From Streptomyces sp. OfavH-34-F (GTDB taxonomy: Bacteria > Actinomycetota > Actinomycetes > Streptomycetales > Streptomycetaceae): 64,000 nt of DNA. This document shows positions 26,845 through 36,221 of the stretch, in pieces. Location: NCBI RefSeq assembly GCF_022347745.1, contig NZ_JAKRGC010000002.1, positions 56,560-120,559 of the forward strand, in the 5' to 3' direction. The position numbers and the translations under genes were made by a program. How positions within the stretch are numbered: position 1 is the first letter of the stretch; each line of letters starts with the position of its first letter. The notes under the pieces were generated by a model. That model saw nothing but the letters and a program-made list of their open reading frames with translations. It searched no databases and was not told the origin of the DNA.

Positions 26845-28257
26845 TCAGGCGCCCCACCGCAGGGCGATCGTGTCGCCGACGCCGATGGAGCGGTTGCGGG
26901 CGGCGGTGGTGAAGGCCGATCCGTCGACGCTCGCCTTCCAGGTGTCCGAGCCGCTGTTGGCCTTGCCGTTGAGCGAGGTGAGCTGCCCGGTCCCGGAGGA
27001 GGGGGTGACGCCGCTGACGCAGCCGGACGGGGCGGCCGCACTCGTGGCCGCGTCCAGGACCGCTCCGAGCGTGGTCGTGGACCCGGTCGGCGTGAGTGTC
27101 ACGGAGCACACCTTCAGGCTGCCCGTACCGTCGTCCACAGTCAGCGCGAAGGACGTCGCGGTGCCCGAGGTCAGCGAGGTCTGCCCCACCCACTGGGGCG
27201 CACCCGATGTGACCGGCACCGGCGGGGTGGCCGTGAAGCCACCGCCCGCCACCGCGCGCAGTCCGTCGATCGACGCGTACGCCTGCGGCGTGGTGTCGGA
27301 CGGGAGGTACTTGAACCCGCCACCGGGGTTGAACTGCTGGCCGATCAGGAAGTCGACCGGGGTCTTGCCCTTGCTGGTGAGGAAGTCACCGGTCTGGGGG
27401 TTGATCCCGCACGCGTTGAGACCGGAGACGGCCCAGCCGTTGGAATCGGTATTGACGCCGAACATGGCGTCGAACGCGCCGGTGTTGGCGATCAGCTTGC
27501 CCTTGAGGAACGTCTTCGCCTGGACGATGTCCGGGTCGGTGTTCGCGACCCCCGACACACACAGCGCGGCCATGGCGGCGCCGGTCATGTCGATGTCGCT
27601 GTCGGTGGCGAGTTCGCTCGGACTCCCCTCCGCCTTGCCGTAGTTCCAGCCACCGTCGTCATGCTGATTGGCCCGGATACGACTGATGACCGCGTCGCGA
27701 AGCGATTGCGGGACACGTATTCCGCCGGCCGTGGTCCTGGCACCGTTCAGCGCCAGTGCGGCGAACACCGTGCCGTTGAAGTTGGCGGAGGAGCCGAAGT
27801 ATCCGGGCTCGGCGGTCTGCCAATAGCGGTAGACGTCGGCGACGAGGTTGCGTGCCGCCGAGACACGTGCGGGGTCGATCCCGGCGGCGTAGGCGTTGAG
27901 TGCGGCCCGCTCGTAATCGGTGACGACCGGGGAGGCGGACGGCCAGCCGCTGCCGGAGAGGAGGTTTCTGTACACCGTCCGCGCGTTCTTGGTCGTGTCG
28001 CCGCCGGGGGTGACGTCCACCGCGGCGGTGCCCGCCGCCGCGAGCGCGCTGAAGGCCCACTCGTTGGACAGGCCCGTGCCCGCGTACGAACCATCGGGCT
28101 GCTGAAGGGACTTGAGGTATGTCACACCGTTCGTCTTGGACGTGGCGATCTGCGCGGGGGTGGCGGTGGCGGCCGCCGGCAGTGTGGTGAGCGCGAAGGC
28201 GCCCAGCGCGGCGACCGCGGTGAGCGCGGCGCGGTGGAGAAGGGCGGAACGGGACAT
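26845..28257 (-). CDS. Secreted transcobalamin/intrinsic-factor-like protein
   Basis: 470 residues from ATG 28257 with GGAG 9 bases upstream; an open extension before it overlaps the riboswitch. The signal peptide covers about residues 1-30 (cleavage near PAAATA). Residues 35-345 form an alpha/alpha-toroid of the prenyltransferase/cobalamin-binding type with repeats such as WAFSALAAAG, NGTVFAALALNG, DDGGWNYG and DIDMTGAAMAALC. The last ~100 residues look like the DUF4430 domain (LGAVLDAATSA; SLNGKANSGSDTWKASVDG; VGDTIALRWG). Toroid followed by DUF4430 is the layout of animal intrinsic factor. No membrane anchor is present, so it should be released. A B12 riboswitch controls it. Confidence 0.75.
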   Translation of the reverse strand: MSRSALLHRAALTAVAALGAFALTTLPAAATATPAQIATSKTNGVTYLKSLQQPDGSYAGTGLSNEWAFSALAAAGTAAVDVTPGGDTTKNARTVYRNLLSGSGWPSASPVVTDYERAALNAYAAGIDPARVSAARNLVADVYRYWQTAEPGYFGSSANFNGTVFAALALNGARTTAGGIRVPQSLRDAVISRIRANQHDDGGWNYGKAEGSPSELATDSDIDMTGAAMAALCVSGVANTDPDIVQAKTFLKGKLIANTGAFDAMFGVNTDSNGWAVSGLNACGINPQTGDFLTSKGKTPVDFLIGQQFNPGGGFKYLPSDTTPQAYASIDGLRAVAGGGFTATPPVPVTSGAPQWVGQTSLTSGTATSFALTVDDGTGSLKVCSVTLTPTGSTTTLGAVLDAATSAAAPSGCVSGVTPSSGTGQLTSLNGKANSGSDTWKASVDGSAFTTAARNRSIGVGDTIALRWGA

Positions 28258-28369
28258 GGCGTGCTCCAGGGTGAAGGGACGCCGACCCGCCCGTTCGTCG
28301 GCCCTGGTGAAGCGCACGCGACGGACTTGGCCGCCGTCCGTGAACGCGTGGACCGACTTCCGGATAGCC

Positions 28370-28510
28370 ATCGCCGCTTGGGCATTCGGGCTCGGAGGCG
28401 GTTGATGCCCCCACACCGCTGCGCGTCAGCCCCGGATTCCCACCGGGTTCCCCCACTCGGCAGTGCGGGACAGTACCGGATGCCGGGGGACTGCGCCAAG
28501 GTGCCTCGGC
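28370..28510 (-). promoter_or_regulatory. Cobalamin riboswitch 2 (secreted transcobalamin-like gene)
   Basis: Read on the minus strand, GGGAACCCGGTGGGAATCCG then GGGCTGACGCGCAGCGGTG at about 28417-28455 is the conserved B12-box region. The boundaries are approximate. The leader between it and the start codon is over 100 bases long. Confidence 0.88.
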
Positions 28511-28559
28511 CCGCCTCGGCATCGCGCACGGGGCGCCCTTGACGGACGGCGCGAACACA

Positions 28560-28685
28560 TGCTCCACTCGCCTCGATACGCAAGCTGTTCCAGGGGAAGC
28601 CGGTCGAAGTCCGGCGCTGACCCGCAACCGTAGACCCGACTGGATCGGGTGAGCCGGAGTACCTGGGGCTTGTTCCACAGCAACA
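28560..28685 (+). promoter_or_regulatory. Cobalamin riboswitch 3 (surface protein / ECF operon)
   Basis: The core GGGAAGCCGGTCGAAGTCCG followed by GCGCTGACCCGCAACCGTA is at about 28594-28632. The 3' end GTGAGCCGGAGTACCTGG pairs through CCTGG with CCAGG at the front. It is divergent from riboswitch 2, with their cores about 140 bases apart. Confidence 0.92.
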
Positions 28686-28818
28686 GACGCCGTCGCGGAC
28701 TACGGCGTGGTGCGACCCGTAACGACGCGCGCGGTTCCCCGGGAACTCGTGCGGCGTGCTGCTGCCACGTCTTCGTACCCCCGCATCGGCCACACCCGGA
28801 GGGGGTCCGGTGGGGACC

Positions 28819-31575
28819 ATGCAGTGCCCGGACACAGGCGCACGAAGACGGCAGAGCATGTGCACGGCCGCGCTCTGCGCGCTCGGCCTCCTGGCCGCGG
28901 TCTGCTTCGCCTTCCTGCCCGGCGCCCAGCGCGCCGCCGCGGCCCCGGTCGGCGATTGCACGGCCACCGATGGCGCGGTCGTCGCGGTCGACTTCGGGCC
29001 CTTCGGCGGCACCGTCGAGCGGGGCTGCGACACGACCCCCACCACCGGTTACGAGCTGTTGCACGAAGCGGGTTTCACCACCGCCGGCACCCAGCACGAC
29101 GGACCGGCCTTCATCTGCCGTATCGGGTACGGCGCCTTCAACTCCGGTACCCAGTACCCGACTCCGGGCCAGGAAGCCTGCGTCCTCACCCCGCAGGCCA
29201 CCGCCTACTGGTCCTACTGGGTCGCCTCGCCCGAGGATGACGACTGGTCCTACAGCCAGTACGGAGCCATGGGGCGCAAGCTCAAGGACGGTGACGTCGA
29301 CGCGTGGGTCTACGGCGGCACCGACATCGGAGGCACAGGGGGCAGGCCCTCCTTCAGCCCCGATGACGTACGCGCCGGAGGCGGATCGCTCCCCGGCCCC
29401 GGCGGTGAGCCGACCGGGGCACCCGGCAAGGTGGACATCGCCGCCGCCGCGACCTGGCTGAGGCAGAGTCTCACCGAGGGCGAGCGGATCGTGGACGAGG
29501 GCGCCGAGACACCGAACTACCTGCTGACGACGGAGACCGCGTACGCGCTGGCCGCCGCCGACGGCAGAAGCGACACCCTGGACAAGATCACCTCGTTCCT
29601 CGCCGCCCACGTCGACGCCTACGTCGCGCCCGACGGCCAGGGCCGGCCCCCCGCCACCGGCGCCGCCTCCCGGCTCGCCCTCCTCGCGGAGTCCACCGAG
29701 GGCGACGCGCACTCCTTCGGAGGCCGCGACCTGATCGCCGACCTCACCGGCAACGTGTGCACGGAGCGGGCCCCCGGCGACGGCTGTACCGCTCCCGGCG
29801 ACATCCGCGGCATCACCTACGCCGACGAGCAGGCCCGCGCCGTCCTCGCCCTCCTGCGGGCAGGCGAGAAGCCGGACACCGCATCGGTCGAGCGGCTGGT
29901 CCAGGTCCAGTGCAAGGACGGCGGCATCACCAGCATCCTCATCCAGCCGGGCGAGCGCTGCGAGGGCGACGCCGGCACCACCGGGCTGATCGCTCTCGTC
30001 CTGCACACGGCGGGCGGCTACGACGACGCCGTCACCAAGGCCCGTGACTACCTCGCGAAGGAACAGCTCGACACCGGGGCCTTCCCCGGCTGGACCGGGT
30101 CCACCACCGGTGACGTGATCGCCACCGCCTACGCCGCCCAGACGCTGCGCGCGGCCGGCGACACGAAGCGCGCCGACGCCGCCGAGGGCTGGCTCTCGCG
30201 CGTCCAGCTCAAGGGCGGCGGCTTCGGGTTCGACCAGGACGCCACCGACCCCACCCTGTACGCGACCCCCGTCGCCGTGCTCGCGGGTGCCCGCACCGAC
30301 CTGGCGACGCTCACCACCGAGAAGGCCGAACCGACCGACCCGCCGACCACCGAACCGACCCCGACCCCGACTGAGGCGCCGACCCCCGGGAACGGCCCCG
30401 ACCTGAAGAAGGGCGTCGCCTACCTCACCGGCGCGACGCAGCTCAAGCAGGGCCGGTACTACCCGGTCGGCCCCGGGTCCGGGCGTGCCGACTTCGGCCT
30501 GACCATCGACGGCGCCTACGCGCTCGCCGCCACCGGCCTCGACGACGCGAAGCTGCGCGGCATCGTGGACTTCCTGGACGACGAGGGCAAGGACGGCGAA
30601 GGGCGGACGGTCAACGACTGGACGGGCGCCGGCACCGAGCACGCGGCCGGCGGCTCGCTCGGCAAGACCGCGCTGCTCGCCGAGGCCGTCGGACGCGACC
30701 CGCGCGACTTCGCCGGGCACGACCTGATCGCCGCCCTGGACAAGGCGGTGTGCCCGGCCGCGAGTACCGCACCGGACCGCTCCTGCGCCGCCGAGGGCGC
30801 CTACACCTACGCCCCCTCCGTCTTCTCGCAGTCTCTCGCCGTCATGGCCCAGCTGCGCGCGGGGGACAAGGACAACGCGCAGGCGCCGCTCGCCTACCTG
30901 GCGAGCCTGCAGAACGACGACAACGGCGCCTGGCCGAGCCTGATTCCGCCCACCGGCGACTCCGACGTCGACTCCACCGCCATCGCCGCGATGGCACTCG
31001 ACCTCGCCGGCGGCGAGAAGGCGGACGCCGCGATCGCCAGGGCCCTGAAATGGATCGCCTCCCAGCAGCTTCCGGACGGGGGCTTTCCGGGAGCCGCGGG
31101 CAACTCCGTCAACTCGGCGGCGCTCGCGGTGCAGGGGCTGTCCCTCGACAGAGCCACGTACACGGAGGAGATCGACTCGGCGCTGGAGTTCCTCGCCGGG
31201 CAGCAGAACACGGACGGCGGATTCAAGGTCGCCGGGGAAGGCCAGAAGGGCTCCGACCTGCGGGCATCCACCCAGGCTGTCAGCGGCGCCACCGGCATCT
31301 CGTTCGGTGAACTGGAACGAAGCCTCGACGGGACGTCCGCCCAGCCCACCCCGAGCGACGACCCCGACGCCACCCCGCAGATCGTCACGCCCGGCGGCGA
31401 CACCTCCGGGCCGGGCGGCGGCATCGTGAACGCGGACGGCTCCGGTGGCGGCGCCCTCGCCTCCACGGGCATCCGGATCACCGCCCTCGCGGCCTTCGCC
31501 GTGCTGCTCAGCGCCCTCGGCTGGTGGGCCGTCGTCGCCGCCCGGCGCCGCGTCGCGGCAGGGGCAGGGCGATGA
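28819..31575 (+). CDS. Sortase-anchored transcobalamin-like surface protein
   Basis: 918 residues from ATG 28819 (signal peptide to about residue 41; an earlier ATG at 28756 is possible). Residues 45-175 are a DUF4430-like domain (TTPTTGYELL; DGPAFICRIGYG; YWSYWVASPEDDDWSYSQYG). Two alpha/alpha-toroid modules of the cobalamin-binding type follow, about 205-490 and 525-830, split by a Thr/Pro linker with repeats such as ATAYAAQTLRAAG, QLPDGGFPG and NTDGGFKV. At the C-terminus LASTG (from 880), a membrane helix and an Arg-rich tail make a sortase signal of the LAxTG type used by class E sortases. It probably captures B12 at the cell wall. First gene of a five-gene coupled operon. Confidence 0.8.
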   Translation: MQCPDTGARRRQSMCTAALCALGLLAAVCFAFLPGAQRAAAAPVGDCTATDGAVVAVDFGPFGGTVERGCDTTPTTGYELLHEAGFTTAGTQHDGPAFICRIGYGAFNSGTQYPTPGQEACVLTPQATAYWSYWVASPEDDDWSYSQYGAMGRKLKDGDVDAWVYGGTDIGGTGGRPSFSPDDVRAGGGSLPGPGGEPTGAPGKVDIAAAATWLRQSLTEGERIVDEGAETPNYLLTTETAYALAAADGRSDTLDKITSFLAAHVDAYVAPDGQGRPPATGAASRLALLAESTEGDAHSFGGRDLIADLTGNVCTERAPGDGCTAPGDIRGITYADEQARAVLALLRAGEKPDTASVERLVQVQCKDGGITSILIQPGERCEGDAGTTGLIALVLHTAGGYDDAVTKARDYLAKEQLDTGAFPGWTGSTTGDVIATAYAAQTLRAAGDTKRADAAEGWLSRVQLKGGGFGFDQDATDPTLYATPVAVLAGARTDLATLTTEKAEPTDPPTTEPTPTPTEAPTPGNGPDLKKGVAYLTGATQLKQGRYYPVGPGSGRADFGLTIDGAYALAATGLDDAKLRGIVDFLDDEGKDGEGRTVNDWTGAGTEHAAGGSLGKTALLAEAVGRDPRDFAGHDLIAALDKAVCPAASTAPDRSCAAEGAYTYAPSVFSQSLAVMAQLRAGDKDNAQAPLAYLASLQNDDNGAWPSLIPPTGDSDVDSTAIAAMALDLAGGEKADAAIARALKWIASQQLPDGGFPGAAGNSVNSAALAVQGLSLDRATYTEEIDSALEFLAGQQNTDGGFKVAGEGQKGSDLRASTQAVSGATGISFGELERSLDGTSAQPTPSDDPDATPQIVTPGGDTSGPGGGIVNADGSGGGALASTGIRITALAAFAVLLSALGWWAVVAARRRVAAGAGR

Positions 31576-32516
31576 GGCGGGCGGTCCTGCCCACCCTCGC
31601 GCGCCTGGCGGCCGCGCTCGGCCTCGCGCTCGCCGGCCTGGGTGCGACCGCAGCCCCCGCCGCGGCCGACCCGCAGCCCATGGGCCGGTGCACGACCACG
31701 TCGGGCGCGGTCCTCGCCGTCGACTTCAGCCACTGGGGCGGGCCCATCTACCGGGCCTGCGGGACGACTCCGACGACCGGCTACGAGCTGCTGAACCAGG
31801 GCGGCTGGCGCACGGTGGGGACCGGGCACGACGGACCCGCGTTCATCTGCCGGATCGGCTTCAGCGGCTACAGGAGCGGCAAGCAGTTCCCGCCCACGTC
31901 CGAGGAGGACTGCGTCCTCACGCCACCGGCGTCCGCCTACTGGTCGTACTGGCACGCCGACCCCGGTGCGAACGACTGGGAGTACAGCCAACTCGGTGCC
32001 ATGCTCTACCGGCCGAAGCCGGGCAGCGTCGACCTGTGGATCTTCGGCGGGACCGACATCGGGGGGACCGAGGGCCGCCCCAAGGTCACCCCCGACCAGC
32101 TGCGCGCCCACAACACCAGGCCCACCGGGGCCGGTTCACCCGCGTCCACCGAGAAGGCGCCCGACCTGCCGCCCGACGCCGACACGGGCCCCGCCCCGGA
32201 GCGGGGCGCCACCCAGGAGAACACCCCGTCCCGGACGCACTCGAAGACGCCGAAGGCGTCCAGGCCGCCCGAGTCCATGAAGCCCGAACCCGAACTCGAA
32301 CCCGAGACGAGTGAGTCACCGTCGCCGTCCCCCTCGGACACCCCGAGCGCGGACGCGCCGGCCGCCCAGGCCAAGACCCCCGTGCTCGACGCCGAACCGA
32401 CCGCCGACGCCCCCCACGACTCCGGCTCGGTGCTGCCGGTCGTCGCCGGCGCGGCCCTCGTGATGCTCATCGGAGGTGCCGCGTTCTACGCCGCCCGCCG
32501 CAGGCGGCACGAGTGA
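31572..32516 (+). CDS. Membrane-anchored DUF4430-like surface protein
   Basis: 314 residues from ATG 31572, overlapping the previous stop (ATGA). The signal peptide covers residues 1-33. Residues 36-170 match the N-terminal domain of the preceding protein closely (TTPTTGYELL, HDGPAFICRIGF, AYWSYWHADPG, FGGTDIGGT), so the two share a duplicated module. A Pro/Ser/Glu-rich stalk of about 110 residues follows, then a membrane helix (LPVVAGAALVMLIGGAAFY) and ARRRRHE. There is no LPxTG-like box, so it stays in the membrane. It may receive B12 from the wall-anchored protein and hand it to the ECF transporter. It recalls the SCO2322 family (from memory). Confidence 0.7.
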   Translation: MRRAVLPTLARLAAALGLALAGLGATAAPAAADPQPMGRCTTTSGAVLAVDFSHWGGPIYRACGTTPTTGYELLNQGGWRTVGTGHDGPAFICRIGFSGYRSGKQFPPTSEEDCVLTPPASAYWSYWHADPGANDWEYSQLGAMLYRPKPGSVDLWIFGGTDIGGTEGRPKVTPDQLRAHNTRPTGAGSPASTEKAPDLPPDADTGPAPERGATQENTPSRTHSKTPKASRPPESMKPEPELEPETSESPSPSPSDTPSADAPAAQAKTPVLDAEPTADAPHDSGSVLPVVAGAALVMLIGGAAFYAARRRRHE

Positions 32517-33691
32517 CCTCGGTGGCCCGCACCGCCGCGCAGCCGCCCGCCGCCCCGCCCGGTCCCGCACCGGACCGGAGCGGCCGACGGCTGCCCCGCG
32601 GCCTGCACCCGCTCGCCTGGTGGATCTGGGCGCTCGCCCTCGCCACCGCCGTCAGCCGTACCGCCAACCCGCTGCTGCTCCTCCTGGTGTTCGCCGTCCT
32701 CGGCTACGTCGTCACGGCACGCCGTACGACAGCGCCCTGGGCCCGCGGCTTCAAGTACTACCTGTACCTGGCACTGACCGTGGTGGCGATCCGAGTCACC
32801 TTCCGCGCGGTCTTCTCCACCGGCATCACCCCGCACGACCACTTCCTGTTCGCCCTGCCCCACGTCCCCACCCCCGACTGGTACGCCGGCATCCAGCTCG
32901 GCGGCCCGGTTTCCCTGGAGGCGGTCCTGTCCTCGGCCACGGACGGACTTCGCCTGGCGTGCATGCTGTGCTGCATCGGCGCCGCCAACACCCTCGCCAA
33001 CCCGAAGCGGGCCCTGCGCGTCCTGCCCGGTGCGCTGTACGAACTCGGCGTCGCCGTGACCGTCGCGATCAGCGTCGCCCCGCAACTGGTGCAAAGCGTC
33101 CAACGCGTCTCCCGAGCACGGAAGCTGAGGGCCGGCCCGGCCCGGGGGCCGCGCGCCCTGCGCGGCACCGTCGTGCCCGTCCTGGAGGACGCCCTGGAGC
33201 GGTCGCTGCGCCTGGCCGCCGCCATGGACTCACGGGGTTACGGCCGTGCCGGCACCGCGACCCGCACCTCCCGGCGCATCACCGGCGCCCTCATGCTCCT
33301 CGGCATGTGCGGACTGTGCGCGGGGGCGTACGGACTCCTCGACGCCACCGCCCCCGCCTTCCTCGGCCTGCCCGCGATGAGCGTCGGCGCGGCGCTGTGT
33401 GTCGCCGGGCTCCGTCTCGGCGGCCGCCGCGTCACCCGTACGACCTACCGGCCCGACCCCTGGCGGGCCGCCGAGTGGCTGGTCGCCGGCTGCGGTGTGC
33501 TCTCGGCGGTCCTGCTGTTCGCCAACCTCGGCTACGACCCCGCCCAGCTCAACCCCACGTTCTACCCGCTCACCTGGCCGGATCTGCCACTGGTGCCGAC
33601 CTCGGCGATCCTGCTGGCCGGCGCGGCCGGATTCCTCGCCCCACCGCCGGCCGCGACCCACCGCACCGACCCGAAAGCCGGAACCGCGTGA
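32513..33691 (+). CDS. ecfT: ECF transporter transmembrane component T
   Basis: 392 residues, GTG overlapping the previous stop. It has several membrane helices, with the EcfT coupling region near residues 200-245 (RVSRARKLRAG; LERSLRLAAAMDSRGYGR), where short Arg-containing motifs contact the ATPases. A second hydrophobic block lies near residues 260-390, making it longer than typical EcfT. It links the S component to the ATPase in the energy-coupling-factor importer. Confidence 0.88.
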   Translation: MTSVARTAAQPPAAPPGPAPDRSGRRLPRGLHPLAWWIWALALATAVSRTANPLLLLLVFAVLGYVVTARRTTAPWARGFKYYLYLALTVVAIRVTFRAVFSTGITPHDHFLFALPHVPTPDWYAGIQLGGPVSLEAVLSSATDGLRLACMLCCIGAANTLANPKRALRVLPGALYELGVAVTVAISVAPQLVQSVQRVSRARKLRAGPARGPRALRGTVVPVLEDALERSLRLAAAMDSRGYGRAGTATRTSRRITGALMLLGMCGLCAGAYGLLDATAPAFLGLPAMSVGAALCVAGLRLGGRRVTRTTYRPDPWRAAEWLVAGCGVLSAVLLFANLGYDPAQLNPTFYPLTWPDLPLVPTSAILLAGAAGFLAPPPAATHRTDPKAGTA

Positions 33692-35355
33692 TCACCTTCG
33701 ACCAGGTCACCATCGAGTACGACGACGCGGCGGGACCGGCGCTCCGGGACGTCGACCTGACGGTGGAGGAGGGCGAGTTGTGCCTCGTCGTCGGCCACAC
33801 CGGGGTCGGCAAGTCCACCCTCCTCGGCGCGGTCAACGGCCTCGTCCCGCACTTCACCGGCGGCACCCTGTACGGCAGGGTCACGGTCGACGGCCGGGAC
33901 ACCGCCCACCATCCGCCGCGCGAACTCGCGGACGTCGTCGGCGTGGTGGGACAGGACCCCCTCGACGGATTCGTCACGGACACCGTCGAGGAGGAACTCG
34001 CGTACGCCATGGAACAGCTGGCCGTCCCGCCGGCCACCATGCGCAAACGCGTCGAGGAGACCCTGGACCTGCTGGGGCTCGCCGACCTGCGCCACCGTGC
34101 CCTGCACGAGCTCTCCGGCGGCCAGCAGCAACGCGTCGCCATCGGCTCCGTCCTCACGAGCCACCCCCGCGTCCTGGTCCTGGACGAGCCGACGTCCGCC
34201 CTCGCCCCCACCGCGGCCGAGGAGGTCCTGGCCGCCGTCACCCGCCTCGTCCACGACCTCGGCGTCACCGTCCTCATGGCGGAGCACCGCCTGGAACGCG
34301 TCGTCCAGTACGCCGACCGCGTACTCCACCTCCCCGGCGACGGCCACGTCCGCATCGGCGCCCCCGCCGACATCCTGCGCACCTCCGCCATCGCACCCCC
34401 CATCGTGGAGCTCGGCCGCGCCGCCGGATGGGATCCCCTCCCGCTGTCCATCCGCGACGCCAGACGCACCGCCCGCGAGCTGCGCACCCGGCTGACCGGC
34501 CACGCCCCGGCCCCCGTCCGCCGGGCGCCCGCCCCCCGCCGGCCCGGCCTGCTCACCGCCCGCAAGGTGACCGTCGTCTACAAGGCCGTCCCCGCCGTCC
34601 GCGAAGTCGACCTCGCCCTGCACGCGGGCGAGGTCACCGCGCTGATGGGACGCAACGGGTCCGGCAAGTCCTCACTGCTGTGGGCCCTCCAGGGCACCGG
34701 GGCCCGGCACTCGGGCACCGTATCCGTGGCCGACGGCACGCCACGTGGCGCCGACCCCCAGACCCTGACCGCCGCCCGGGCCCGGCAACTGGTCGGCCTC
34801 GTCCCGCAGACCCCTGCCGACCTCCTCTACCTGGAAAGCGTCGAGCAGGAACTCGCCCAGGCGGACACCGAGTCCGCGAACGGCCGGAACGCGCGCGAGA
34901 TCCTGGACCGGCTCGCCCCCGGAATCCCCGACCGCACCCACCCTCGGGACCTGTCCGAAGGGCAGAGACTCGCACTCGTCCTCGCCATCCAGCTCACCGC
35001 GGCCCCGGACGTCCTGCTCCTGGACGAACCGACCCGGGGCCTCGACTACCGGGCCAAGAGCAGGCTCGTGGAGACGGTCGACGCACTGGCCGCCGAAGGG
35101 CGCGCGATCGTCGTATCCACCCACGACGTCGAGTTCGCCGCCCGCGCCGCCGACCGGGTGGTCGTCATGGCCGAGGGCGAGATCGTCGCCGACGGCCCCA
35201 CCGCGGACGTCATCGTCGCCTCCCCGGTCTTCGCACCCCAGACGGCGAAGATCCTGGCCCCGCTGCCCTACCTCACCGTCCACCAGGTCACCGCCGCACT
35301 GGCCGCACCCGGCGGCGGCGAGGCCGGCCACCAACCGGAGGGCGATCAGCCGTGA
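33688..35355 (+). CDS. ECF transporter ATPase, two ABC domains fused
   Basis: 555 residues, GTG overlapping ecfT's stop. Domain 1 (about 1-250) has Walker A GHTGVGKST, Q-loop GQDPLDGFV, signature LSGGQQQRV and Walker B VLVLDEPTSAL. Domain 2 (about 285-535) has GRNGSGKSS, an altered signature LSEGQRLAL and VLLLDEPTRGLD. The two halves correspond to EcfA1 and EcfA2, which usually are separate genes. The fusion supplies the whole ATPase dimer. Confidence 0.92.
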   Translation: MITFDQVTIEYDDAAGPALRDVDLTVEEGELCLVVGHTGVGKSTLLGAVNGLVPHFTGGTLYGRVTVDGRDTAHHPPRELADVVGVVGQDPLDGFVTDTVEEELAYAMEQLAVPPATMRKRVEETLDLLGLADLRHRALHELSGGQQQRVAIGSVLTSHPRVLVLDEPTSALAPTAAEEVLAAVTRLVHDLGVTVLMAEHRLERVVQYADRVLHLPGDGHVRIGAPADILRTSAIAPPIVELGRAAGWDPLPLSIRDARRTARELRTRLTGHAPAPVRRAPAPRRPGLLTARKVTVVYKAVPAVREVDLALHAGEVTALMGRNGSGKSSLLWALQGTGARHSGTVSVADGTPRGADPQTLTAARARQLVGLVPQTPADLLYLESVEQELAQADTESANGRNAREILDRLAPGIPDRTHPRDLSEGQRLALVLAIQLTAAPDVLLLDEPTRGLDYRAKSRLVETVDALAAEGRAIVVSTHDVEFAARAADRVVVMAEGEIVADGPTADVIVASPVFAPQTAKILAPLPYLTVHQVTAALAAPGGGEAGHQPEGDQP

Positions 35356-36221
35356 CGACCCCGAGCACACCGACCGCGTCCGCGATCCGGCTCAACCTGC
35401 GCGTCTCCCTCGTCATCGCCATGGCGGCGCTCCTGGGAATCGTCGCCTTCTTCTGGCCGTTCGTCGTGGCGCCGGGCACCTTCGGCTCGAACTACGCGCC
35501 GCCGCTGATCTTCGGCGTGCTGCTCGTCCTGATCCTGTGCGTCGTGCTCTCCGAGATCGCCGAGGGCGGCATCGACTCCAAGGCCCTGGCCATGCTGGGC
35601 GTGCTGTCCGCCGTCAACGCCGCGCTGCGCCCCCTCGGCGCGGGCACGGCGGGCATCGAGACCGTCTTCTTCGTCCTCGTCCTCGCGGGCCGCGTCTTCG
35701 GCCCGGGCTTCGGCTTCACCCTCGGCTGCACCTCGCTGTTCGCCTCCGCGCTCATCACCGGTGGCGTCGGCCCCTGGATGCCGTACCAGATGTTCGGCTG
35801 CGCCTTCGTCGGCATGCTCGCCGGATTCCTCCCGCGCGCCACCGGCCGCCGCGAAGTGCTGCTGCTCGCCGGCTACGGCTCCCTGTCGGGCTACCTCTTC
35901 GGATTCCTCCTCAACCTCTCCTTCTGGCCTTTCTCCCTGGACCCGAACAGCTCCATCGCCTACCTGCCCGGCCTGCCCTTCACCGAGCAGTGGCACCGCT
36001 ACGTCGCTTTCGACCTGGCCACCTCCCTCGGCTGGGACACCGGCCGGGCCGTGACGAACTTCGTGTGCGTCCTGCTCGCGGGCCCTGCCGTGCTCACGAC
36101 GTTCCGCCGCGCCTCCCGCCGGGCCCGCTTCCGTGCCCCGGCCCGCTTCACCGCACCTCAGCCGGTGGACCGCCCCGGGGGTCATGAGACGATGAGCGCC
36201 GAATCGGGCGACGGAAGCTGA
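35352..36221 (+). CDS. ECF transporter S component, probably cobalamin-specific
   Basis: 289 residues, GTG overlapping the ATPase stop. About six membrane helices (for example PPLIFGVLLVLILCVVLSEI; VFFVLVLAGRVFGPGFGFTL) give the size and pattern of an S component. The N-terminus is cytoplasmic, and a basic tail RRASRRARFR follows the last helix. Substrate specificity sits in this subunit. Riboswitch 3 and the two transcobalamin-like proteins at the head of the operon point to B12. The last 15 bases of the gene also form the first stem of riboswitch 4. Confidence 0.85.
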   Translation: MTTPSTPTASAIRLNLRVSLVIAMAALLGIVAFFWPFVVAPGTFGSNYAPPLIFGVLLVLILCVVLSEIAEGGIDSKALAMLGVLSAVNAALRPLGAGTAGIETVFFVLVLAGRVFGPGFGFTLGCTSLFASALITGGVGPWMPYQMFGCAFVGMLAGFLPRATGRREVLLLAGYGSLSGYLFGFLLNLSFWPFSLDPNSSIAYLPGLPFTEQWHRYVAFDLATSLGWDTGRAVTNFVCVLLAGPAVLTTFRRASRRARFRAPARFTAPQPVDRPGGHETMSAESGDGS

